Part shown: in pieces, positions 11,233 to 19,960 of the stretch
How the letters are laid out: every line of letters begins with the position of its first letter
Position numbering within the stretch: position 1 is the first letter of the stretch
The notes under the pieces: model-generated
The model's database searches: none
Told to the model about the DNA's origin: nothing
Seen by the model: only the letters and a program-made list of their open reading frames with translations
Assembly (NCBI RefSeq): GCF_000835495.1
Contig: NW_015622546.1
Coordinates: forward strand, 932,883-996,882
DNA from: Cladophialophora immunda
Lineage: Eukaryota; Ascomycota; Eurotiomycetes; Chaetothyriales; Herpotrichiellaceae
DNA length: 64,000 bases
Direction of reading: 5' to 3'
Position numbers and translations under genes: made by a program

Positions 11233-12110
11233 TGTGATGGCCGTGAGGAGACGCAGGGTTGAGTACAGGGGACAGATGTGCTTGGAAATTGTTCGGTACA
11301 CAGTCTAAGGTCCTCGGTAGTGAATGTGGTTGCACTCCTCGGCTGAGAGGACCACAGAGTAGTTGATATTGGGCGTTTATATACCTGCATTCTCCTCCTT
11401 CTCCCCGTGTTGGTATCTGGGGATCTCTCAAGAGACTCCTACAGTATTGTTTCGGGTGATAACCCTCAGGATGTGAGATATGCCATATCTGCAGGACCTG
11501 TGAGAAACAAGTAACCGTAGACACGGCTTAAGCCGATCCGCCTCTGCCAGGGAGCGATTTTGATAGCAAGATAACTTATGTTCACGAACGTTGAATACCA
11601 AGCGGCCTGGATGCTCAGGGTCTGCTCAACGAATACACGCCATTCATCTCAGCGAGCTCGACACTATTCAGGTCCTGCGATGATCAGATTTGCGGCGTCT
11701 CTATACGAAAAGCTCTGGGAGGTGCAACTCAGGCGGGACCGGCGAACCTATGAGATAAGCTCGAGATAAGGACTCTGGCTGCGTCTTTGAGTTCTATCAA
11801 CGCGTATTGGGACACAACCATGCCAACCAATAGTCAATCGTTCCGATGGTTGGTCGGTTCAATTGGTATTCAATGGTTATTACGTTTATCACCCGCTCGG
11901 AAAATGCCGACCGGGTCGAAGCAGGCCAGGCCCTAGACCTATCACAACCACCATCGACGCTTGAACATGGTTGGACCTCATCGTCCCCCCACAGCTATCT
12001 CAATATCACCTTCGCATATTACCGAACAGGATTCCACCCCCCATCAACAACAGCGTCGGCTTTGCAAATGGTCTCCCGAATCACTACTGTACCCGCCGCA
12101 GGTTGTTGGA
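11233..12110. other. intergenic region upstream of the MFS permease
   Basis: About 880 bp containing the permease promoter. A plus-strand 91-codon open frame at 11846-12121 has no family signal and its codon use is unremarkable, so I do not call it. Confidence 0.5.
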
Positions 12111-12265
12111 TCAGGACTTGATCGCGTAGACCGTCAACGGGAATGGCGCGAACCTCCATAGCGTGCCAGTGACTACTTTGCGGCCATCGGGGGTTGGGGG
12201 GAGCCAGACTCTGTCAAACATGTTGTGATCGAGTGACGCCTTTTGCATTTGGGGATATGTCAAGT
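12111..12265 (-). pseudogene. orphan coding-like segment (possible terminal exon or gene remnant)
   Basis: Reading the minus strand from a potential TAG acceptor near 12266 gives an open segment of about 50 codons ending in a stop at 12111-12113, with protein-like composition (DHNMFDRVWLPPTPDG, TLWRFAPFPLTVYAIKS). No start codon or upstream exon can be connected in the 480 bp before the substrate-binding-protein gene ends. I cannot name a family. It may be the last exon of a decayed gene. Confidence 0.25.
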
Positions 12266-12269
12266 TCTA

Positions 12270-12741
12270 CGGCACAGTGGCCTGATGTAGGCGACGTGGA
12301 TCTCAATGGCATGATACCGCACTCGGCGGCGGCACCAGCAGCGAGTGATGTAAGAGTGTACCCTTAATAATGAAAAACTGATCGATACCGTTCGACAGAC
12401 AGCCTCCGAGTAGTTGTCCGCTTTTCTTTCAAGAGTCGAAGAATCGAGGGAGACGCAACGCAGTTGGATTTCGTCAGTGGCCCAGGCGAACTTGCACCCG
12501 AAGCAACTAAATCATAAAAGGCCGGAGAGAATTACAGCCCACACAGCGTGACAGAGTTATATTCAAGTCTTGAGGACTTTTTCTTCAGAATTCTTTTATT
12601 TTTGGCATTGTGTGATGTAACGACAGAGAGGTCACTGACTAGAATTTAAGCACTTTCTTCACGGATTCTGAAAACGGACGTTTTTCTCCATTGCAATTGC
12701 CCGGATCCGACCACGCCCACGAGGGTTCTGCACCATTCGCG
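12270..12741. other. intergenic region with no recognised gene
   Basis: About 470 bp with stops in all frames; nothing supported beyond the 3' flank of the substrate-binding-protein gene. Confidence 0.45.
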
Positions 12742-13689
12742 CTACAGCTGAGCCGGGAGAAGAGTTGCCTTGCTCGCAGCACGCTGCTCTTGCGCCGTGG
12801 TCGAAGGCCCATCGTCAACGAGTGCTTCGTATACGAGCGGTTCTTTGACGAGTCTGGCATCGGCAAGGCCCCGCTGCCAGCGATCGAACGCCTCGCGAGG
12901 GATCGTCGTGGACGTCCACATGCCTTCTTGGCGGAACCGATTGGTGACCGCAACGGCAACATCGACCGGGACAGCCGGGAAGAGCTCCGCAAGCTCGTCA
13001 CGGAACGTTTCTGCGTCGCGCTCCAGGACCCAGTCGATGGCCCGGCCGAGGGCGACGCAGAAACGCCTCTGCGCGTCGAGGATTTCGGGCGTGACGGTGG
13101 CCGTTTCCCGATAGTAGACGCTCCAGGGAACCTCTCCCTGGGTGACGGCCTCTAGCGCGATCGTGATGTCGGGATTGCGTGAGGCCATGACTCGGGCCGA
13201 GAGGTAGTCCGTCACAAAATAGTCACCCATGCCACCTTGGAACAAATCACCCAGCATTTTGCCGTCGAGATCCTGGATGTAGTCGACGGATCGAGCGTCG
13301 ACGGCGTTCTCCCGCAGCAGCATCTTGAAGAACAGGCCGACGCTGGCGCCCCCGCCCGACTTCATGAGCACAGTCTTGCCCGTCACGTCGGACAGCTGGA
13401 AGTTGTCACGGCCACGGCGCTGCAGAACGGCCAGTGGACAGCGGTTGGCTATTTGGGCGAACACGGTATAGTTCTGTACCTTGTCGCGGTACATGGACGG
13501 CACCCAGATTCCCCCGAGTGCCATGTCGGCTGAACCATCAGCGAGCGCGTCAAGCACTCCATCCCAGGGCGTGGGAATGTTGACGGTCACATCAAGGCCT
13601 TGCTCTCGGAAGAAGCCGTGACGGAGAGCGATGTACTCGGGTAGATAGTTGAGGTTGTAGCCAGTTGCAGTGAGCTTGAATGTCTGCAT
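12742..13689 (-). CDS. bacterial-type ABC substrate-binding protein (NMT1/THI5-like, SsuA-like fold)
   Basis: Intronless, 315 aa from ATG 13689. The open frame extends 51 codons upstream, but the N-terminal beta strand of the fold (KLTATGYNLNYLPEYIAL) begins right after this Met. Seen: typical periplasmic-binding pattern (YLPEYIALRHGFFREQGLDV, ALADGSADMALGG, LSDVTGKTVLMKSGGGASV, then FDRWQRGLADARLV near the end). The CCCFC motif of fungal pyrimidine-synthesising THI5/NMT1 is absent, so it is not a thiamine-precursor synthase. There is no signal peptide, so it is probably cytosolic. Intronless, GC-rich coding and bacterial affinity suggest horizontal origin. It may bind or modify a small aromatic or sulfonate ligand; function unknown. 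Confidence 0.8.
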   Translation of the reverse strand: MQTFKLTATGYNLNYLPEYIALRHGFFREQGLDVTVNIPTPWDGVLDALADGSADMALGGIWVPSMYRDKVQNYTVFAQIANRCPLAVLQRRGRDNFQLSDVTGKTVLMKSGGGASVGLFFKMLLRENAVDARSVDYIQDLDGKMLGDLFQGGMGDYFVTDYLSARVMASRNPDITIALEAVTQGEVPWSVYYRETATVTPEILDAQRRFCVALGRAIDWVLERDAETFRDELAELFPAVPVDVAVAVTNRFRQEGMWTSTTIPREAFDRWQRGLADARLVKEPLVYEALVDDGPSTTAQEQRAASKATLLPAQL

Positions 13690-14596
13690 CCTGGGAGGGG
13701 TTTTATCCGAATCCAGTGTCCAGACTGGTCGGAGATGGAGTAAAATGTGCTTTCGAGCCTTCGTGCTGAGGCAAGCGAGATGAACTCCTCTGTTCCACAA
13801 GTGCACACATGCGCTGTTCAAATACTCGAGGTGATCTCCCAAAGATTTCTCGAATGGTGGATATCTTCCAGAGCTAGACTTTTGTTAACACCTGTGAATG
13901 TGCCACCAGCGACATGCCGACCGCTGCGATCGGAGTATTGCGAACACAAGCCATGTCCCGAGCTTGTCAGGAGAGAGGGATAGCGGCGTTGTCGGGAATG
14001 GCCGATCGATCGAGGTGATTAAATCTGGCCCCCAAGCCTACACAACCTTCACACAATCCCACACTCCCCATGCCGTGGCATATGCATTGCATTCTCATCT
14101 TGGGGTCCCCTACGCCGGAAGCAGGGCGAGGTGCACGCAGTTTTAATTCATCGTGGCGACCAGCACCGAGAACTCCGTGACTCCGAGCATGTACTCCGCC
14201 CTCAGAGAAAAAAGGAGGTGGGCACCTCGGTGGTACCAAGCCGCACCTAGGGTTATGGGATAGAGGTGACATCAAAGCGGCGACTGGCGCATGGAGCTAT
14301 GCCAACGACAATGCTCCCTGGAAGACAAATTAAACATTCCTCCCCCGCGTCGAAAACAGGAGGTAGCGTAGAGGATTCTCCCTTGTGGGTTCAATGATGT
14401 CCTATTCCAATGGCCCGTTGGAGCCGTTATGGCATGAAGATAGACTGAACGTCTCGCAGCCATCTGAGCCATTTCCATTCTGTCCTCGTATTGGTGTTAT
14501 ATCATCTAGAGGGTTCACACCCCCAATTCGGTACTCTTCTTGGCTTTGCTTTTCACCTCATAATACCGGAGTTGCGGCCGCACGCATTTAACCTTC
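13690..14596. other. intergenic region between SBP-like gene and zincin pseudogene
   Basis: About 900 bp. Short open frames on both strands have no recognisable product. It includes the presumed promoter of the substrate-binding-protein-like gene. Confidence 0.45.
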
Positions 14597-15338
14597 CTAG
14601 ACGTTGCCGTCGTTTAGCTGGTAGAATTCTATCAGACTCTGCTCATCTGTAGTCTGGATATCCGTGTCGTGCAAGGCAGCGGGACCGTCGGGGTAGTTCA
14701 TGATCGAGGCGTGGTTGTTCGGCCTCACTTATCTGGGAGCATACCTCGCCTCGTCGGGATCGCTGTGCGCGAACTCGTGGCCTCAGCCCTAACACGTGCC
14801 CAAGCTCATGGAGGAAGACCTTTTTTTCAGCGCAGGACGAGTCGTCTCCTCAAGCGCCGGCGCATACACCCTTGATGTAGCATCGTTTTTCAAGCTCTGC
14901 TGTGTCCCCGGGAAAGAACGACTTGGCCAACAAGCCGGGTTTCTTGGGCTCCCCGGCTTAGATGACCGCGAACACGGCGCGCTCTCCGACCGCCACGACC
15001 TTGAAAGTGACACCGCATTTCAGTTCGTTGATTGTAGTGGTGGCTTCGCCGAACCCTTCCTCAAGCTCTGGTCCGTAGGGACAATTTGTGGTGTCCACGG
15101 TACAGGGGATCGCGGTGCCTCGGGAGTAGCGGGGGATCTCCTCATTCGGAGAGTGAACATGGAGCTCAAGCAGGGTATCGTCTTCACTTGCAATGTCAAC
15201 TGAACCTGGATAATCTGTGGAGAACTGACCAAGAGCGCCCTGCCGTTGAAGGGCAAAGCAAGCGGTCGACGGCTTCTCCCACAGCCGTCTGAGGCGCTCG
15301 TCGAAGCGACGGGCACGACTAATCGCCAGGATGAACAA
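14597..15338 (-). pseudogene. degenerate zincin metallopeptidase
   Basis: Minus-strand remains of a fungal zinc peptidase. The 5' part is open from ATG 15338 for about 126 codons (RGTAIPCTVDTTNCPYG, FGEATTTINELKCGVTFK). It is then broken by TAA at 14958-14960 and TGA at 14850-14852, reads through the zinc site HELGHVLGLR (His-Glu...His at 14796-14810), and shifts frame within the GGCC at about 14779-14782. In the new frame it continues HEFAHSDPDEARYAPR, hits TAA at 14729-14731, and carries the Met-turn SIMNY to a final TAG at 14597-14599. Three nonsense codons plus one 1-bp frameshift make an active product implausible. The original start is uncertain. Confidence 0.75.
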
Positions 15339-15638
15339 ACCGCGACGGAGCGTGTTTCTCGTCCCTGCGCCTCAATCCAGATTGAACAATCGAACTTGCT
15401 GCCTCGAGATCCCGTACTCTTCTCCTCTACGAGACCCGACTCGACTTTCCCCGGGTACCGGCATCGGTGTCTAAGGTGTGATAGGTCTTTCAGCCATGAG
15501 AAAGACCTGACGAGGCACGTTAACACGATGCATTCCGATGGAGCGCAATGGTACAAAGGTGTTGCCTGTGGTCATTCCTTCAATCGAGTCGATAACCTGA
15601 GGAGGCATATTGAGCGAAATTGCAAGCCACGGCATTGA
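15246..15638 (+). pseudogene. C2H2 zinc-finger protein fragment
   Basis: Open frame with no ATG before the fingers (it begins at TTG 15246), ending in a normal stop. Seen: one intact C2H2 finger (HRCLRCDRSF...HVNTMH; C-x2-C-x12-H-x4-H) followed by a second finger in which the first Cys is replaced (YKGVACGHSFNRVDNLRRH; Gly where Cys is expected). The 5' end overlaps the antisense zincin pseudogene. It is either the last exon of a gene whose 5' exons I cannot find, or a remnant. DNA-binding role inferred only from the first finger. Confidence 0.5.
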
Positions 15639-15804
15639 CCGGCAAAGTTTTTGTACAATATCCAAGTGCAGAGGACGGACGCGAGCCACGCGAGCAGAAA
15701 AAGAGGGCGCAAAAAGGGCGAGCAGCCACGTCGTCTTATGCACAGCTGAAACATCGAGAAGAAAAGAACATATTTTGAGGGCTGTCAACCCGCCTGGTGA
15801 TCTA

Positions 15805-17143
15805 TCATCTTACTCGGACTTGCCAACTCCGTAGATCGTCCCTGAGATCAAATTCGGTGACCTCGTGATACTCTGGGCGATCACGCCGGCGGTTCTCCTG
15901 CTGGCTGGCGTGGACCTGCTGCTCAATGCTCGATCGGCCACTCACTGCGCCCGCGGCAGCTGTTTGCAGATTAGGAGAATCTCGACTCGATCCCCGCCGG
16001 TGCCCGTGACCATGGCCTGGGCCGCCAGCGGCCACCTGAGGTGTTAAGAGCTGTTGGCGCGGAGTGACGGGTCGCCTGGGCTCGTCGCTTGAGCTGCTGC
16101 CGTTCTCTTCACGCGAAGGGGGGCGGGCGATCTGTTGCTGTAATTGCTGTTGTTGGTTGCTGGCTTTACTGCTCGACGAGTGTGGCCGCGCTCCGCCGTC
16201 TCCTCCGGCAAACAGATTCTCGATCAGCTTATCCGGGGGCATTTCCCCGGCTTGACAAGCCCATGTCGCTGCCAGCGTTCTTCGATAGATGTCCTGGGCT
16301 TCTGACAATTCTCTCGTCTTGCTTGTGATGCTCGGGATGTCGTCTCCTTCGCCGGCCTCTGTCGTCAAAACTCCCGCGATGCCTCCTACCACCATGGCCG
16401 ACCTCAGTGGAGGTGCGATGAAATTTGAGTCACCCTCGGTCTGTTTCATTCTAATCCCGATCTTCAGCGTGCTGTTGACCTTGCTGTCTTGCAAGAGGTA
16501 TCTTCTCGTGATGCTTCCGTCGTCGGCTTCATCTTGAGGATCACGGTCTGCCGGTGATAGGTCGGACAGTCGAGTGTATTCGGCCAGGTTGAGCTTCACA
16601 TTGCCCAGATGTACACGACCACCTCTTCCGCCTTCATGGAACTCCTGGAGGACTTCAAAGTGGATGTCGCACTCCTGGAGCATGCCCGTCTTGTCGATGG
16701 TCAGCCGCACCGGTATCTCCTTGCAGTAGTCCCATGTCGCCTTGTGTTCTTCGATCGGGGCCTTATCGGTGCGCCCGCGGTGCTCCGCGGCATTGGAAGA
16801 GGAGAGGTGCCACCTCACACAGGCGGTTCCGTAGATCAGGGGGATGTTGGTCAAGTCGATAATGCGCAGGGTGAGATCGAATTTCGGCTAGAACGATTAA
16901 CCCTCTCGATCAGCAACCGTGTTGGAGAGAAACATCAGTGGGGTGGTGGGTGGCGCAAGACGACGGCGAAGATAACCGGCGGCGCATATACATACCTTGC
17001 GGTTCTTGGGGACTGAGAATGTCAGATTGATCAGCGCTTGCTTCCGCAGCATGTTCCTCGGAGCATGGAGGAGGAATTTCCACCATCATCACCATCACCA
17101 TCGATCAAGAAGAAAACATAAAGAACTCACCAAAGGCCTGCAT
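15805..17143 (-). CDS. NT-type C2 domain protein (EEIG1/EHBP1 N-terminal family)
   Basis: Cytosolic protein of 370 aa. Exons: 17143-17131 (13 nt), 17012-16996 (17 nt), 16887-15805; introns 118 and 108 bp. The two micro-exons spell MQAF/VPKNRK, the conserved N-terminus of the fungal family, and lead directly into PKFDLTLRIIDLTNIPL. Seen: N-terminal C2-like beta sandwich (about residues 1-175) with HRGRTDKAPIEEHKATW, IPVRLTIDKTGMLQE, GNVKLNLAEY and RRYLLQDSKVNSTLKI. A helical segment EAQDIYRRTLAATWACQAGE follows, then a low-complexity Gln/Ser/Pro tail. Family knowledge: these domains contact membranes, actin or endocytic adaptors. Role in fungi largely undefined. Confidence 0.88.
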
Positions 17144-17945
17144 GGTCAAGGAAGGGCACGGGACGTCACCTTCTCTTCACACGAGAGAGTAGCGAACAAA
17201 GCAAACGCGTCCCAGGTGTTTCTTAGTGGGTTCCTTCCATTTCCGGCGCCGACCCTCTTGTGTCTGGTTCGCTGATTCCAACGCGGACGCAGAATTGCGT
17301 AGGCGATAGAGATGGGAACATGGGACGGGGTAAGCTTGTGAGAAGCATGTGTGGAACAGCGGAGCGCAGAGGGTTGGGAAGGGCGAGGTTTGGATGATGC
17401 AACCACCCAACCGACAGCTACCGGGCCGGGCGGACGAACAAGCTCCGAGAACTTCCATTGCTATCATCCAGTGTCATTGCCCTGTTTGGTCGCCTCCATG
17501 AGTGAATTGTTTAGCCTCCAGCCGGTCTCAGGCGGGCTGTTCTTCAGTCCTAGGTTGTGATCCATATCTGCTATCATCCAGGCCATTGGAATTGGGCACG
17601 TTGATCGAGGAGGGTCCGCCATGATCCTGAGGGGTTACCGCACCACCAAAGGGCTATCAGGTCGACCATACCTCGACACCACATAATGAGCCAAGAGTGT
17701 CAAACACTAAATTCCTACGCCGAAAATCACAATCAATGATGCTTGGGAACATTGAATACTCGCAACTGGACTCCAAGGCGAGAAGATTAGCCGCTTGCCC
17801 CTCGCCTCACCCTCTGGTATTTGTCTATCTATTCTATGTCTAGCGCCCCCCAAAGCGCCTGGTGCAAGAAGTCAAAGTTCACCCCGGTTCTAGTAATATA
17901 GACATCGAATTGAGAACACCCTCACCACGGCAATGTGATAAATCT
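17144..17945. other. intergenic region
   Basis: About 800 bp holding the NT-C2 gene promoter and the 3' end of the cytochrome b5 reductase gene. No additional gene supported. Confidence 0.5.
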
Positions 17946-19003
17946 CTAAAACTTGTGCACTTCTTCCTTGGTGTATCCTAGCTCTCCGAGGATCCCGCCC
18001 AGACTGCCCTGCGTCCATCCGAAGCCGCCTTTGGCGCCGGCCACAGCTTCAATCATGGCAGGAGGTCCACTAACGAGAACCTTGACATTCTGTTCGTTCA
18101 TCTTGTGAGGCATCACTTGGCTCAACATGGTCTTGTCCACATAGCCTTGGTGGTAGCGACCCTCATTTTCCGGCGTGATTTTGCTGACGGTGTAGGTCCT
18201 GGTGAAGCGGTCGGGGAATTGCTGCGCCAGTTCGTCAAATTCTCGTTTCAGCAAAATATCCTCCTCGGTGTTGTTCGCATAGACCAGGGCAATCTTGGTC
18301 TTGTCCTCCGGGTTGTCGAGAATGGACCGGGTCAGCTGGTAGATGGGGGTGATGCCAGATCCTCCGGCAATGAAGGTCATGGCGGAGTACTGATTCGGCT
18401 TGTAGTCGAACTCGTGAAGTGGCTTGAACAGCATTGAATCACCAGGTTTCAGAGAGTGCATTTTGCCGGACCCCTTGCCGTTGGGATACCTCTTGACCAT
18501 GAACGTCACATATCCAGGTTGGTCTTGGAGATGATAAAATTAGCCCCAGAAGGTCCACTGCAACCAAAGGCAGATCAAGAACTTACCATTGGCGCTGACA
18601 GGTGTGTATGGCCGGAAGACCGGAATCCAGGCACCTTCGGGCGTATGTCTAGTCAGGAGAGATGCTGTTGAAGAGTTAGAGGATTTGGATTCCGACAGAC
18701 GGAAAACAATTTCTACGTACTGACTGGTGGAATGCCGGTGATTGATGAATCGTCAGGTAGAGCAAAAGTCAGTCTTTTGACATTGTGATTGACCATTTCA
18801 GCTTTTTCCAGCTTGAGCTCCGTGAACCCCTTCCAATTCATCTTCTTCAGTGCTGCCTTGGCATCTGAAGGAGGTGATTCGGCGTGAACTGTGTTAAATT
18901 GGAAGAAGGTCGTGTTCCAGTAATGACACGCCGTGTAGCCAGCTGTGGCGCCCGCCGCTGCAACACCAGCAGCCTTGATTGAAGGACGGATGTATGCAGA
19001 CAT
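17946..19003 (-). CDS. mcr1: NADH-cytochrome b5 reductase, Mcr1-like
   Basis: FAD enzyme passing electrons from NADH to cytochrome b5-type acceptors; Mcr1 sits in the mitochondrial outer membrane and intermembrane space and supports sterol synthesis and antioxidant recycling. 312 aa; exons 19003-18721, 18664-18587, 18523-17946; introns 56 and 63 bp, both phase 1. Seen: N-terminal import/anchor segment (AAGVAAAGATAGYTACHYW), FAD motif RPYTPVS (residues 112-118), MLFKPLHEFDY variant of the flavin loop, GGSGITPIYQL pyrophosphate/NADH motif, LVYANNTEEDILL, and VLVSGPPAMIEAV near the C-terminus. Length and domain order match Mcr1. Confidence 0.93.
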
Positions 19004-19594
19004 ATTGATCCTGGCCGACTTTGAATGCTGGAGAGTACAGGACAATGACCGGATACTGTCGAGGAAATTATTAAAACAAGCTGTTCCTTGTCGAAAAGAG
19101 AGCTGTGAAATAGCCCTTCAGGGGAGTGAACGGTGGTTGCCCCTGAGCTGAGAAAAGTCCGCAAGTCGGTGAAAGAAGTACCCGAAACCCCAACGCTGCA
19201 ACGAAGAGAGATATCCGCAAACAAGGACAAAAACAACGGCCCAGAGGAGCTCGAATATGACGAAATTCGGAGAGAGGGAAGGAAGACAGAATCTTGAACA
19301 AGTTGTTCGATATTTTTTGGTGGTGAAAAGGGATAAGCTCGAGCCTTCGACTCAGCACATGTCGGGGCCCGGTCAGGCAAACACCGACGCCCAGAGGTGA
19401 TTGGGCGGCAAGCTGCACGTGCGGGAGGATAATTCCCCGAACAGGGTCGACCAAAGGCCAGACACGCACGACACGCCAGATCAGCCCGGCCCTACGGATC
19501 TAAAAATACCCTGGCTGGTGCGGCGTGCTTGGCACACAGCCTTGAGAGCCTTGAGCCTTTGGCCCCCTTTGCCCTTTGTCCCTTTTGCCCGCAC

Positions 19595-19960
19595 CTAGAG
19601 TTTCCAAAGTGCATGGCAAGCAAGGCTGTCTTGGGGAAAGGGGAGAGGGGAGAGGGGAGGCAGTCTCTGGGGGAATGCCTCAGCCTCGTCTGGGTTGATA
19701 AAACACCACACATGGCGGTTCAGGTCTCGTGCCCGTGGTTCACAGCCCATTGCCACTTCAAGTATGATACTTGATCGCCTACCATCTTGTGCTAGCTCTC
19801 TCTCATTGACCAGTGCTTCAACCGATGTAGCCTCAGAGGAGAGAACCCGACGAGGCATGGAATCATTGGGGTCAAGACGAACCTTGTGCTCTTCGTCTAC
19901 TGCACGACCAATACTCGTCTCAATGCGCTCGCTTTCTGGCTCAGATATATGCACTCGCAT
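19595..19960 (-). CDS. weak candidate small ORF (121 aa)
   Basis: ATG at 19960. The first ~70 codons have acidic, protein-like composition (EPESERIETSIGRAVDEE) and a potential donor (G/gtaggc) after ELAQDG. The remainder is low quality and runs through the antisense of the G-rich motif. No family recognised. It may be one exon of a small gene or chance. Confidence 0.2.
   Translation of the reverse strand: MRVHISEPESERIETSIGRAVDEEHKVRLDPNDSMPRRVLSSEATSVEALVNERELAQDGRRSSIILEVAMGCEPRARDLNRHVWCFINPDEAEAFPQRLPPLSPLPFPQDSLACHALWKL
19633..19657 (+). repeat. four GGGG runs (G-quadruplex-type motif)
   Basis: Four runs of four G separated by three-base purine spacers (aaa, aga, aga), about 630 bp upstream of the mcr1-like start codon. 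Matches the simple G4 sequence rule; folding not shown. Confidence 0.7.

Noticed and set aside
12742..13689. Thiamine-pyrimidine synthase (THI5/NMT1) assignment
   Set aside because: The fold matches but the CCCFC motif required for the reaction is absent, so only the fold is claimed.
14597..15338. Repeat-induced point mutation as cause of the zincin pseudogene
   Set aside because: The defects include a 1-bp frameshift and TAA codons not simply explained by C-to-T change, and the sequence is not AT-enriched.
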